Program-made: the position numbers and the translations under genes
The notes under the pieces: model-generated
Told to the model about the DNA's origin: nothing
The model's database searches: none
The model's input: only the letters and a program-made list of their open reading frames with translations
In this document: positions 9,257 to 20,039 of the stretch, piece after piece
How the letters are laid out: each line of letters begins with the position of its first letter
Position numbering within the stretch: the stretch's first letter is position 1
DNA from: Porodaedalea pini
Taxonomy: Eukaryota; Basidiomycota; Agaricomycetes; Hymenochaetales; Hymenochaetaceae
Direction of reading: 5' to 3'
DNA: 64,000 nt
Assembly: GCA_002794775.1 (NCBI GenBank)
Contig: NBAY01000057.1
Span: forward strand, 124,001 to 188,000

Positions 9257-12200
9257 TTGAATCTGGACTTGCTAAAATATAACCAACCGTCTGTACGATA
9301 CATAGATGCAAACAACGTTGATGGTTTTCCTGATTACGAAGTCCCCACTGGTGTGAATAAGGAAGACGAGTACGAGCAACTGTTCATGAGGGGAACTGGC
9401 GGACACCAGCTGGACCTCCTCCTGAACATTGGATGTAACGTGGAGGGTAAGACAAGGGAGGTAGATGTGCATGTGCTTGTGGATTCGGGGTGTACAGGAT
9501 CGTGCATTGACGTGAGGTTCGTCGAATGCTATGGGTTGGAAACCAAGCGATACATCAGACCCCTTGCGGTGCTCAATGCAGACGGCACGCACAATGAGGC
9601 CGGTTTGATCGAGAGATACGTCGACGTCGAGCTAATGATTGGACATCACAAGGAAAGGATCGTCCTTGCGGTAACATCCCTGGCATCGTCGAACATCTTC
9701 CTGGGCTACAACTGGCTTTGATGACACAACCTGGAGGTCGACTGGAAGACGGGTTCAACTGAATTCACCCGTTGTCCAGAAGAGTGCATGATTGAGAAGG
9801 AGACAGTGGAGGAGACGAGGAGGGTGAGAGAGGTGCGAATGGACAAGGTGTCCTGGCCTGCATATCTCAACGACTACGCCGACGTCTTCTCGGAGAAAGG
9901 ATTTGAGAAGCTACCGGAACACCGCCCCTGGGACCACGTCATCGACCTGAAACCTGACTTCAAGCCTAGCGACTGCAAGATCTATCCGTTGACACCGACA
10001 GAACAGCAATTGCTAAAGGACTTCCTTGAAGAAAACCTGAAGTCGGGCCGTATACAAAAGTCGATCTCACCGATGGTGTCGCCCTTCTTCTTCATCAAGA
10101 AGGCCGACAAGTCCCTATGCCTGATACAGGACTACCGAAAGCTTAATGAGGGAACAATCAAGAACAAGTACCCTCTCCCCCTCATTGACGAACTTGTCGA
10201 CAAGGTCAAGAAGGCGAAGTTCATCACCAAACTTGACCTCCGATGGGGATACTACAACGTCCGGATTCGTGAAGGCGACAAGTGGAAGGCAGCTTTTCGC
10301 ACAAATATGGGTCTCTTCGAGCCGACAGTCATGTTCTTTGGTCTTTGCAACACACTGGCAATGTTCCAGGCCTTTGTCAACCACATCTTCAAGGGACTAA
10401 TCTACGATAATTTGATCATCGTCTACCTCGACGACATCCTCATCCTCTCACAAACTCTTGAGGAACATATTGAGACATCGAGGCATGTCCTTCAGATCTT
10501 GCGAGAAAACGGTCTGTACCTGAAGCCAGAGAAGTGTGAGTTCGACGCCAAGGTCGTAAAATACCTCGGCCACATTGTCAGTAATGGTGAGATCAAGGCT
10601 GACCTGGAGAAGACGAAGGCAATCGCGGACTGGCCTGTCCCTCGCAACCTCAAGCAGCTGCAGCAGTTCCTCGGCATGGGCAACTGGCTGCAAAGGTTCA
10701 TTAAAGACTACAGCAAAGTAGTCCATCCGCTGATGTCGCTAACGGGCAAAAAGGACTGGGTATGGGAGACCGAACAGCAGGAGGCGTTCGAGGAGCTGAG
10801 ACAACGTCTCTGCTCACCTCCAGTCCTGGCCATCGCGAATGATGAAGGCCCTTTCTGTGTCGAGGTGGACTCATCAAACTTTGCACTCGGAGGCGTGTTG
10901 TTGCAGAAACAGGAAGGCAAGTGGAGGGTGGTTGCTTACAGGTCAGAAGCACTCCTGCTGGCAGAATGAAACTACGAGATCTACGACAAGGAGATGCTCG
11001 CAATCGTTTTGGCACTCAAGGAGTGGAGGCAGTACCTCCTCGGCGCCCATCACAAGATTGAGATCTGGTCCAACCACGCCAACCTCACCTACTTCAGGTC
11101 GGCACAAAAGCTGAGCTATCATCAAGCTCGCTGGCAAACAGAACTCGAAGAATTCGACTTCCACCTTGAACACAAATCAGGAAAGACGATGGGCAAGGCG
11201 GACCTACTGTCATGCAAGGCTGGCTACAACGAGGGCAGGGATGACAACAACGGTGTCATGTTCATCAAGGAGAAGTGGCTGAATCGTGGAGTGGTGAGGA
11301 CGTCGCGTGACGAGGTGTTGGAATGAGTGGGTGAAGCGCAGAGGGTGCAGAATGAGTCGGAGAGGCTGACAGGAATGACAGAAGTCAACAGTTTGTGGTG
11401 GATGAAGGGCAAGGTATATGTCCCATCGACAATAAAGGAGTTGGTGTTGCGGGAGTGTCACGACTCAGTACTGGCGGGACATCCAGGAGCATCAAAAACG
11501 GTGGAGCTCGTTCGTCGAGATTTCTGGTGGGCGTCAATGTTCTCCGACATCCGAGCATATGTCTGAGGGTGTGATCACTGTCAGCAAACAAAGGCTCTGA
11601 GGGCGTCAAGGTCAAGGCCTCTCCACCCGAATGCAGTCCCCGAGGGCCCTTGGGAAATTGTTACGGTCGACCTCATCGGAGAGCTCCCAGACTCGAAGGG
11701 ACACAACGCGATCTGCATCTTCGTAGATAGATTCTCGAAACAGATGCACGCAATCCCGATGACGACGAAACTGTCAGCAGAAGGTATGGCTCAGTTGTAC
11801 TGCGACCATGTCTTCTGCCTCCACGGCCTACCAAAGAAGATCATCCATGACCGTGGCATGCAGTTCGACGCATCAATGATGAAGGAGCTATACAAACTCC
11901 TACACATTGAAGGCAACCCGTCAACAGCATATCATCCACAGACAGATGGTCAGACCAAACACGTTAACCAAGAGCTCAAACAGTACCTTAGGCTCTTTGT
12001 TAACCATCGACAATCGGACTGGAAGGACTGGCTCCCCCTCGCAGAATTCGCATACAACAACCGCAAACACTCGGCGACAAAGATGTCTCCCTTCTACGCA
12101 AACACCGGACGTCACCCTATGAGCTTCAACACAGTAAGAACTTCCTCTGCCAACATGTCAGCGGAAGAATTTGCGAAGCACATCAAAGAGACTCATCGCA

Positions 12201-12736
12201 TTGCGAAGGACAACCTGGTCAAGGCAGCGGAGGACATGAGATGCTACCACGACCGGATAGCAGGAACATCGGTGGAGTACCAGACTGGTGACAAGGTCTT
12301 CCTCGACAGGCAAAACATCAGTACAGATTCGCCAACAAAGAAGCTTGCTGATAAGTGGTACGGTCTCTTCAACATCGTCGACAAGGTGGGCGCGAGCGCA
12401 TACAAGCTCAAACTCCCCAAGCGATGGAAGAAAGTCCACCCCGTCTTCAATGAAGCCCTGTTGAAACCCACCGTAGAACCATCCTTCGAAAGCCAGAAAC
12501 AACCTCCACCGCCACCACCCAACATCGTTGACAATGAGGAGGAATACGAGGTTCAGGAGGTTATCGACTCACGTCTGCACCGAGGAAAGCTACAGTACCT
12601 CGTCAAGTGGGTCGGATACAACGAACCGACTTGGCAGCCTGAAACGGACTTCAGTGAGAATGCAAAGGAGGCGATCGCAGAATTCTATCAGAAACACCCT
12701 GGCGCTCCTCGAAAACTCGACATTCCTTGCCAATGA
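9257..12736 (+). pseudogene. Gypsy copy 1 pol (protease, RT, RNase H, integrase, chromodomain)
   Basis: Segments in order: aspartic protease VLVDSGCTGSCID near 9480; reverse transcriptase with VYLDDILIL near 10425; RNase H with EVDSSNFALGGVL near 10863; integrase with the H-H-C-C zinc region (GHPGASKTVEL near 11480), the catalytic aspartates DLIGEL and HDRGMQFD and the glutamate in NQELKQYL; chromodomain YEVQEVIDSRLHRGKLQYLV near 12545 followed by KWVGYNEPTWQPE. In-frame stops occur at about 9719, 10967, 11324 and 11564. At 10967 and 11324 copy 2 has CGA where this copy has TGA. About 1160 codons, normal for a chromovirus pol. Confidence 0.9.
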
Positions 12737-12809
12737 CTCTGTCCACTCTTTGTCGACACCGAGCCAGATAACCACAATCTTGGTTGGTCGGGACGCCCAA
12801 CCTTGAGGG

Positions 12810-12817
12810 GGGGGTAA
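12810..12817 (+). promoter_or_regulatory. Polypurine tract, gypsy copy 1
   Basis: The run GAGGGGGGGGTAA directly precedes the 3' LTR at 12818. It serves as plus-strand primer in reverse transcription. Confidence 0.75.
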
Positions 12818-13256
12818 TGTCAGGACTTGAACTTTTCCTTTCTTTTTATTTTCCTTCCATCATTTCTTTTCTTTTAATCGCTCCCTTTCATTATAATTAA
12901 TCATCTTTTCAATCATTTCCCACACTCCTTTCACATGACCTTCATTCATTCCTTTCCACTCCCTTTATGCAATCTTAGACAATGGGGCAACCAGTTCTCA
13001 CGAGGTGATCACTGTATATAAGGAAGAGGAATCACATCTGAACACCTGTTCTGCTTTTCCTCTTACCTCTGTGACAACCTAGGTGAGACTGCATCCCCCT
13101 CCTGTAGTAGAGTACATTGTATTAATCCTCTTACCTCCGTGACGACCTAGCCTGAGTAAAGCGTGCCCCGAGTCCCCACTCGAGTATAGCACATCCCAGA
13201 TGACAGTCAGCCGAGGCCTGCCCAGTCCGAGTCGTCTCCCAGACTCCTGCCTAACA
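12818..13256 (+). repeat. Gypsy copy 1, 3' LTR
   Basis: 439 bp, the same length as the 5' LTR and nearly identical. It is followed by the target duplication GGAGG. Confidence 0.95.
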
Positions 13257-13261
13257 GGAGG

Positions 13262-13510
13262 CAGTGGGGGTGGAGGTGGTGAGGGACTCGCCAGGGCCGG
13301 CGGTGGGGTCATGATGAACTCCACTGACATAGGGGAGGAGGAGGCAGTTGATGAAACAGATTGTTGTTTTTGCCACTGATACATGGCAATGACTTGACGA
13401 GTCTCGATGGTGGAAATGGCTCATTCGAATGTCTGAAGGACACGATGGTGGTTGTTGGACAAGCGTCTAGGATGACACCTGCGACTACGCTTACGACGAA
13501 GAGGAGGAAC
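13262..13510 (-). pseudogene. Proline-rich reading frame, middle segment between two gypsy insertions
   Basis: A 249-bp island. The minus strand reads LRRKRSRRCHPRRLSNN then HHRVLQTFE, a TGA, and AISTIETRQVIAMYQWQKQ followed by a Ser/Pro-rich stretch and PPPPPLPP. The basic Arg/Lys stretch faintly recalls the start of a DNA-binding domain, but nothing definite is seen. It is bounded by the duplications GGAGG (left) and GGAAC (right). Confidence 0.35.
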
Positions 13511-13941
13511 TGTTAGGCAGGAGTCCGGGAGACGACTCGGACTAGGCAGGCTTCGGCTGACTGTTGTCTGGGACGTGCTATACTTGAGCGTAGACTCGGG
13601 ACACACTTACTCAGGCTAAGTCGTCGCGGAGGTAAGAGGATTAATACAATGTACTCTACTACAGGAGGGGGCATGGTCTCACCTAAGTTGTCACGGAGGT
13701 AAGAGGAAAAGCAGAACAAGTGTTCATGCGAGTTCCTCAAACCTTTTATTCGCGCCGCTTGTGAGACCATATTACCTAAGTGCTATGTAGTTTCTGTAAT
13801 TAGGAATGGAACAAATGAAGGTCATGTGGAGGGAGTGTGGGAAATGCTTGAAAGGATGCTTAAATATAATGAAAAGGAGCAATTAAAAGAAAAGAAATGA
13901 TAAAAGGAAAATAAAAGAAAGGAAATGTTCGAGTCCTGACA
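13511..13941 (-). repeat. Gypsy copy 2, 3' LTR
   Basis: 431 bp, TGTCAGG...CTAACA on the minus strand. The pol frame runs into it because the normal stop codon is lost. Confidence 0.95.
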
Positions 13942-16900
13942 TTACCCCCCCCCCTCAAGGTTGGGCATCCCGACCAACCAAGATCGCGGTTGTCTGGCTC
14001 AGTGTTGACGAAGAGTGGGCGGAGCCGCGAGCGAGGGATATCGAGTTTGTGCGGGGCACCAGGGTGTTTGAGATAAAACTCAGTGATCGCCTCTTTTGCA
14101 TTCTCGCCAAAGTCTGTCTCGGGCTGCCAAGTCGGTTCGTTGTATCCAACCCACTTTACGAGGTACTGTAATTTTCCTCGGTGTAGACGTGAGTCTATGA
14201 CTTCCTCAACCTCGTACTCCTCTTCATTCTCGATGATGTCTGGTGGTGGTGGAGGCGGCTGTTTTTGGCTCTCGAAGGACAGTTCGATGGCCGGTTTCAA
14301 CAAAGCCTCGTTGAATACGGGGTGGACCTTTTTCCATCGCTTTGGGAGCTTGAGTTTATAAGTGCTTGCTCCCACCTTGTCGATGATGTCGAAGGGGCCA
14401 TACCACTTGTCAGCAAGTTTCTTCGTCGGTGAGTCCGTGCTGATATTTTGCCCATCGAGGAAGACCTTGTCTCCAGCCTTGTATTCTACCGATGCTCCTG
14501 CCATTCAGTCGTGGTAATGCTTCATGTCCTCTGCCGCCTTGACCAGATTGTCCTTTGCAATGTGATGGGTTTCCTTAATGTGCTTCACAAATTCTTCTGC
14601 CGACATGTTGGCAGAGGAGGTTTGTATGGTGTCGAAGCTCATAGGGTGACGTCCTGTGTTTGCGTAGAAAGGGGACATCTTCGTTGCTGAGTGTTCATGA
14701 TTATTGTAAGCGAACTCTGCGAGGGGGAGCCAGTCTTTCCAGTCCGATTGCCGATGGTCAACAAAGAGTCGAAGGTACTGTTTGAGCTCTTGGTTAACGC
14801 GTTCCATCTGACCATCTGTCTGTGGATGATACGCCGTCGACGGGTTGCCTTCGATGTGTAGGAGTTTGTACAGTTCCTTCATCATTGATGCATCGAACTG
14901 CGTGCCTCGGTCATGGATGATCTTCTTCGGCAAGCCGTAGAGGTGGAAGACGTGGTCACGGTACAGCTGAGCCATGCCTTCTGCTGACAACTTCGTCGTC
15001 GTCGGGATCGCGTGCATCTGTTTCGAGAACCTATCAATGAAAACGCAGATCACGTTGTGCCCCTTGGAGTCCAGGAGCTCTCCGATGAGGTCGACCATGA
15101 TGATTTCCCAGGGGCCTTCAGGGACCGTGTTTGGGTGGAGTGGCCTTGACCTCGACGCCCTCAGAGCCTTTGTTCGTTGACAGCGATCACACCCTTGGAC
15201 ATACGCTCGGACGTCAGAGAACATCAACATCCACCAGAAGTCTTGACAGACAAGCTCCACTGTTTTCGACGCTCCTGGGTGTCCAGCCAGTACCGAGTCG
15301 TGACATTCCCTCAATACGGCCTCTCTCATCGTCGACGGCACATACACCTTGTCTTTCATCCGCCACAACCTGGCGACTTCCGTCATACCCGTCGGTCTCT
15401 CCAACCCATCCTGCACCCTCTGCGCGTCACCCACTCGTTCCAACATCTCGTTGCGTGACGTTCGCACCACCCTGCAGTTCGACCACTTCTCCTTGATGAA
15501 CACGACACCCTCGTTGTCATCCTTGCCTTGATCATATCCAGCCTTACGCGACAGCAGGTCGGCCTTGCCCATCGTCTTCCCCAACTTGTGTTCGAGGTGG
15601 AAGTTGAATTCTTCAAGTTCGGTCCACCAGCGAGCTTGACGATAGCTTAGCTTCTGCGCTGACCTGAAGTAGGTAAGGTTGGCATGGTCGGACCAGATTT
15701 CAATCTTGTGGCGAGCGCCAAGGAGGTATTGCCGCCACTCCTTGAGTGCTGAAACGATCGCGAGCATCTCCTTGTTGTAGATCTCGTAGTTTCGTTCCAC
15801 TGGTTCAAGTGCCTCTGACCTGTAGGCGATCACCCTCCACTTCCCTTCCTGCTTCTGTAACAACACACTGCCAAGTGCAAAGTTTGACGAGTCCACCTCT
15901 ATGCAGAAAGGGCCCTCGTCGTTGGTGATGGCTAGGACTGGAGGTGAGCAGAGACGTCGTCTCAGCTCCTCAAATGCTTCCTGCTGTTCGGTCTCCCATA
16001 CCCAGTCCTTCTTGCCCATTAGTGAGGTCAGTGGGTGGACTACCTTGCTGTAGTCCTTGATGAACCGTCGCAGCCAGTTGCCCATGCCGAGGAATTGTTG
16101 CAGCTGTTTGAGGTTTCGTGGGACTGGCCAGTCTGTGATCGCCTCTGTCTTTGCCAGGTCAGCCTTGATTTCACCATTGCCAACGATGTGTCCGAGGTAT
16201 TTTACGGTCTTGGCGTCGAACTCGCACTTTTCTGGTTTTAGATACAGGCCGTTTTCTCACAGGATCTGAAGGATGCGCCTCGACGTCTTAATATGTTCTT
16301 CGAGAGTTTGTGAAAGAATGAGGATGTCGTCGAGGTAAACGATGATCAAATTATCGTATATCAGTCCCTTGAAGATGTGGTTGACAAAGGCCTGGAAGGT
16401 AGCCAGTGCATTGCAAAGACCAAAGAACATGACTGTCGGCTCGAAGAGACCCATATTTGTGCGAAAAGCTGCCTTCCACTCGTCGCCTTCACAGATCCAG
16501 ATGTTGTAGTATCCCCAGCGAAGGTCAAGCTTAGTGATGTACTTTGCCTTCTTGACTTTGTCGACAAGTTCGTCAATGAGAGGGAGGGGATACTTATTCT
16601 TGATTGTACTGTCATTGAGCTTACGGTAATCCTGGATCGGGCGTAGCGACTTGTCGGCCTTCTTGATGAAGAAGAAGGGTGATGCCATGGGCGATATTGA
16701 TCGTTGGATACGACCAGACTTTAAGTTCTCGTCAAGGAAGTCCTTTAGCGACTGCTGTTCTGTTGGCATGAGCGGGTAGATCTTGCAGTCACCAGGTTTG
16801 AAGTTGGGCTTCAGATTGATGACGTGGTCCCATGGTCGGTGTTCAGGCAACTTCTCGAATCCCTTCTCCAAGAAGACATTGGCGTAGTCATTGAGGTATG

Positions 16901-17530
16901 CAGGCCAGGACGCCTTGTCCATTCGCACCTCTCTCACCCTCCTCGTCTCTTTCACCTCCTCCTTTTCAATTGCGCACTCCTTCGGGCAGCGGGTGAATTC
17001 AATCAAACCCGTCTTCCAGTCGACCTCCGGGTTGTGACGTTGAAGCCAATCATAACCAAGGAAGATGTTTGACGACACCAGCGACGTCACCGCAAGGACA
17101 ATCTTCTCTCTGTGGTGCCCAATCATAAGCTCGACGTGACGTATTCCTCGATCAACCCAGCTTCGTTGTGCGTGCCGTCAGCATTGAGCACTGCGAGGGG
17201 CCGAATGTATCGTTTGGTCTCCAACCCGTACCACTTGACGAACCTCACGTCGATGCATGATCCTGTGCATCCCGAATCTATGAGGGCATGCGCATCTACC
17301 TCTATCATCTCACCTGCTACGCTGTGTCCAACGTTCAGGAGGAGGTCCAGCTGGTGTCCGCCAGTTCCCCTCATGAACAGCTGTTCATACTCATTCTCTT
17401 TGTTCACACCAGTGGGGTTTTCGTAGTTGGAAAAGTCATTGATGCCGTTTGCATCTAGATATTGTACAGGTGGTTGACTATATTTTAACGGATCCAAACT
17501 TGAAACCTTTGGAACTTCTCGGTCAGTCAC
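13860..17530 (-). pseudogene. Gypsy copy 2 pol
   Basis: Open pieces, 5' to 3' on the minus strand: 17530-17123 protease (ALIDSGCTGSCID); 17126-16257 RT with IVYLDDILIL and a frameshift at the join; stop near 16255 (copy 1 CGA, here TGA); 16085-14505 RNase H and integrase (HDRGTQFDASMM, YHPQTDGQMERVNQ); stop near 14503; 14504-13860 ending in the chromodomain (YEVEEVIDSRLHRGKLQYLV). This copy keeps the integrase stretch open where copy 1 has stops, so the two together define the family consensus. It cannot make an intact protein. Confidence 0.9.
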
Positions 17531-17538
17531 CCCGGTGG

Positions 17539-19073
17539 CTACGCCTGACCACTCGCAAAACCCTGCGAGTCGACGACCTCTTCATCATCACCTTCTTCCT
17601 CCACATAATCCTCCACAGTCGACCTCTGAGTGTCTACGACTTCCTCGAAGTCTGATTCCTTCATCAGTCCTAGCTCATCGGCGAGGAGGCGATGTTCGCC
17701 GGGTGCCATCATCTGTAGCATACGCTGGATAATCGGCTTTCCCTGTGGGCACTTGTCCTTGAAGTGGCCCAGCCTGCCACAGATCCAGCACGCATGTTTT
17801 CATTGCGCCTCGTTCATTGAGACGTCCATTGGTTGACCAGCACCTCCGAAGGTAATGCCAGTCACATCATGCTTGTCGACGTGGGGAGCTGCAAACGGAC
17901 GATGGACGGGTGGCGCCTGCTGTGGCTGCGGGCGCGTTGGGGGTAGTACATGGCCTCATTGGATGGCGCGGATCTGCTGCTCGCCACGATCGATTTTGAC
18001 GGCCTTCTTTTTCCAGTCTTCGTACTTCGTCGGGACCGGCGTCGACCTTAGCACTCCACGGACCACCTCGATATTCATCGCGCACTTTAGGCGATCACAG
18101 ATGACACTATCGTCTGTCAGTTCTGCTGCCTTGATGATTACGTTGAGGTCTTGGAAGAACTCGTCAGCAGAGAGGTCCTTCTGGATCTTTTCTCGGAACT
18201 TCTTCAACGCTTTCTCCTTTCTGTTCGGGTCGTCGAAGGAGGCATCCAGTCGTTCCTGGAATCTTGCCCAGCTATCCGTGAAGCTCACCACGCCACTCAT
18301 TGTGAACTCCTGGACGTAGTTTTGCGCCCACGTCGATGCGTTGCCACCCTTGAGGTAAGAGAGGGCGACATAGATCTTACTCAACGACGAGGGGTACCTC
18401 GTAGGGTTCGCTGAGATGAAGAGTAGGACTTCGTGCTTGAAGTCGAGGTAATCGTCACCGCCAGCGAATTCGCGTGGCCGGGCGACATCAATGTTGGGGG
18501 GCGGAGCATTCCCGGTTTGCGCAGCGGGGGCATTCGCTGCTTGCTGAGTAAAGGCTGCAGTGATTAACGCTGCGAGCTCCCGTTGTTGTTGCTGAGTGAA
18601 CCCTGTAGACATCGACATTGTCGGTGCTGGCGTGCGGGATAGGTGTTTGGGAGGTGTTGGTGGCGATGAGTCTCTACGGGGCGTACGATAACCTCCTGGT
18701 TCGCTTGGGAGGACGACTGACGATGTCGAAACAGTAGGTGATGATGGCACGTGAGGGGTTCGAGGTGCCCACCGAACTCGTTGAGCTTGTTCGTTAGTCG
18801 AGTACCAAGCGTGTCTGATGTCGCTCCACCAGATGTTGTGGGTGACGTGCTCGCTGTCAGTTGCGACGTACAAAGCGTGGTCTGGGTCAAACCGTGACAA
18901 TGAGGGTAGGGCCTGCTGTTGTTCTTCTGTGAGATCTATCTTGACTAGACCAGAGGGGGGACAGGGATGGGCTGTGAGTTCGATCCAGGGTTACGCCAAC
19001 GTTGAATGGGTTCATCGGCGAAGTTGATGACAAGGCGGTAGGAGCCAAGCAAGATCACAAATGAGATTGTCAT
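17539..19073 (-). pseudogene. Gypsy copy 2 gag
   Basis: The likely original start is ATG at 19073 (MTISFVILLGSYRLVINF), followed by a frameshift near 18960. The frame is open 18900-17956 through the capsid-like region (FAGGDDYLDFKHEVLLFIS), then a TGA after RAIQ where copy 1 has CGA. It resumes to the zinc knuckle CWICGRLGHFKDKC near 17790 and the acidic tail ending at 17539. Length and layout match copy 1. Confidence 0.85.
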
Positions 19074-19329
19074 CGAGGCTTGTATTCATCTGGTTGCCCA
19101 CGTCCACGTCAGGTGCGTGCTCCACCAGAGGCTAATCTGGAGAGCCAGGGTCGGGAAAGGTCGGTTGGAGTGTTTATGTAATACACAAACGTCCGAAAAT
19201 GTCCGGGCAGGGTTGAGGGTTTGTCGTTCAGGGGGTTTATACGTCAAGTCCTTCAAGGGGAGCACTCCTCTAGACTGAGTGAAGGTGAGTCGGCAGCGAT
19301 GACGTACGCTGGGGATGAGCCTGGGTGGG

Positions 19330-19340
19330 GTTCTGCTTTT
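19330..19340 (-). promoter_or_regulatory. Self-priming primer-binding site, gypsy copy 2
   Basis: AAAAGCAGAAC on the minus strand starts one base after the 5' LTR. Its reverse complement, GTTCTGCTTTT, lies inside the LTR near 19533-19543. Conservation in both copies supports its function. Confidence 0.75.
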
Positions 19341-19341
19341 A

Positions 19342-19772
19342 TGTTAGGCGGGAGTCCGGGAGACGACTCGGACTAGGCAGGCTTTGGCTGACTGTTGTCT
19401 GGGACATGCTATACTCGAGCGTAGACTCGGGACACACTTACTCATGCTAAGTCGTCGCGGAGGTAAGAGGATTAATACAATGTACTCTACTACAGGAGGG
19501 GGCATGGTCTCACCTAAGTTGTCACGGAGGTAAGAGGAAAAGCAGAACAAGTGTTCATGCGAGTTCCTCAAACCTTTTATTCGCGCCGCTTGTGAGACCA
19601 TATTACCTAAGTGCTATGTAGTTTCTGTAATTAGGAATGGAACAAATGAAGGTCATGTGGAGGGAGTGTGGGAAATGCTTGAAAGGATGCTTAAATATAA
19701 TGAAAAGGAGCAATTAAAAGAAAAGAAATGATAAAAGGAAAATAAAAGAAAGGAAATGTTCGAGTCCTGACA
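19342..19772 (-). repeat. Gypsy copy 2, 5' LTR
   Basis: 431 bp, next to the primer-binding site. It is followed on the plus strand by the duplication GGAAC. Confidence 0.95.
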
Positions 19773-19777
19773 GGAAC

Positions 19778-20030
19778 AGTATGGAGGCGTAGGGATGGGG
19801 GGCGACACAAAGGCATCACCATGGATGCGCAAAGCTGCATGATCACGGACAAAAGGCGATCCAGTGTGAGATTGAAGTGGAGGATAGTATGAGTGGGAGA
19901 CATCAGGGTGATCAGATGGACCGATGGACAAGCACACGAAATGTGTTGTGGAGGGGAGGATAGGGGTCTCACTTTCCCACAGTTGGATGATGGGAGTAAG
20001 AGATCAAGTGGCTGTGGGCAAAAGGGCCTT
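19778..20030 (-). pseudogene. Proline-rich reading frame, 5' segment
   Basis: Continues the minus-strand segment interrupted at 13510/19773. Near 19980-20020 it reads SHLISYSHHPTVGK, close to AHLTSYSHLPYRGK in the separate insertion at 61305-61544, so both belong to one unknown gene or element family. Homology to the tandem units resumes just right of 20030. Confidence 0.35.
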
Positions 20031-20039
20031 CATCGGTTC

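Larger units (their letters stand above)
6990..13256 (+). mobile_element. Ty3/gypsy chromovirus, copy 1 (full length, degenerate)
   Basis: Two 439-bp LTRs (6990-7428 and 12818-13256), both TGTCAGG...CTAACA, flank a 5.4-kb interior with gag, protease, RT/RNase H, integrase and a C-terminal chromodomain. The target duplication is GGAGG (6985-6989 and 13257-13261). The polypurine tract is a G8 run ending TAA right before 12818. The order protease-RT-RNase H-integrase-chromodomain defines a chromovirus, and the self-complementary primer site puts it with Tf1/sushi-type elements. Several in-frame TGA codons make it inactive. Copy 2 at 13511-19772 is a close relative in opposite orientation. Confidence 0.95.
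13511..19772 (-). mobile_element. Ty3/gypsy chromovirus, copy 2 (full length, degenerate)
   Basis: Minus-strand copy of the same family as 6990-13256. LTRs are 431 bp each (13511-13941 and 19342-19772) and the target duplication is GGAAC (13506-13510 and 19773-19777). The two LTRs differ at about five to seven positions. Gag and pol are recognisable along the full length, with scattered stops and one frameshift. The polypurine tract is a run of nine G before 13941 on the minus strand. Confidence 0.95.

Noticed and set aside
12803..12815. G-run as a regulatory G-quadruplex
   Set aside because: Its position directly before the 3' LTR identifies it as the polypurine tract, and the same run precedes the 3' LTRs of copies 2 and 3.
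13079..13384. Single 101-codon minus-strand gene across the gypsy LTR end
   Set aside because: The frame runs from the interrupted host segment into the 3' LTR of copy 1. It is a chance fusion at the insertion point.
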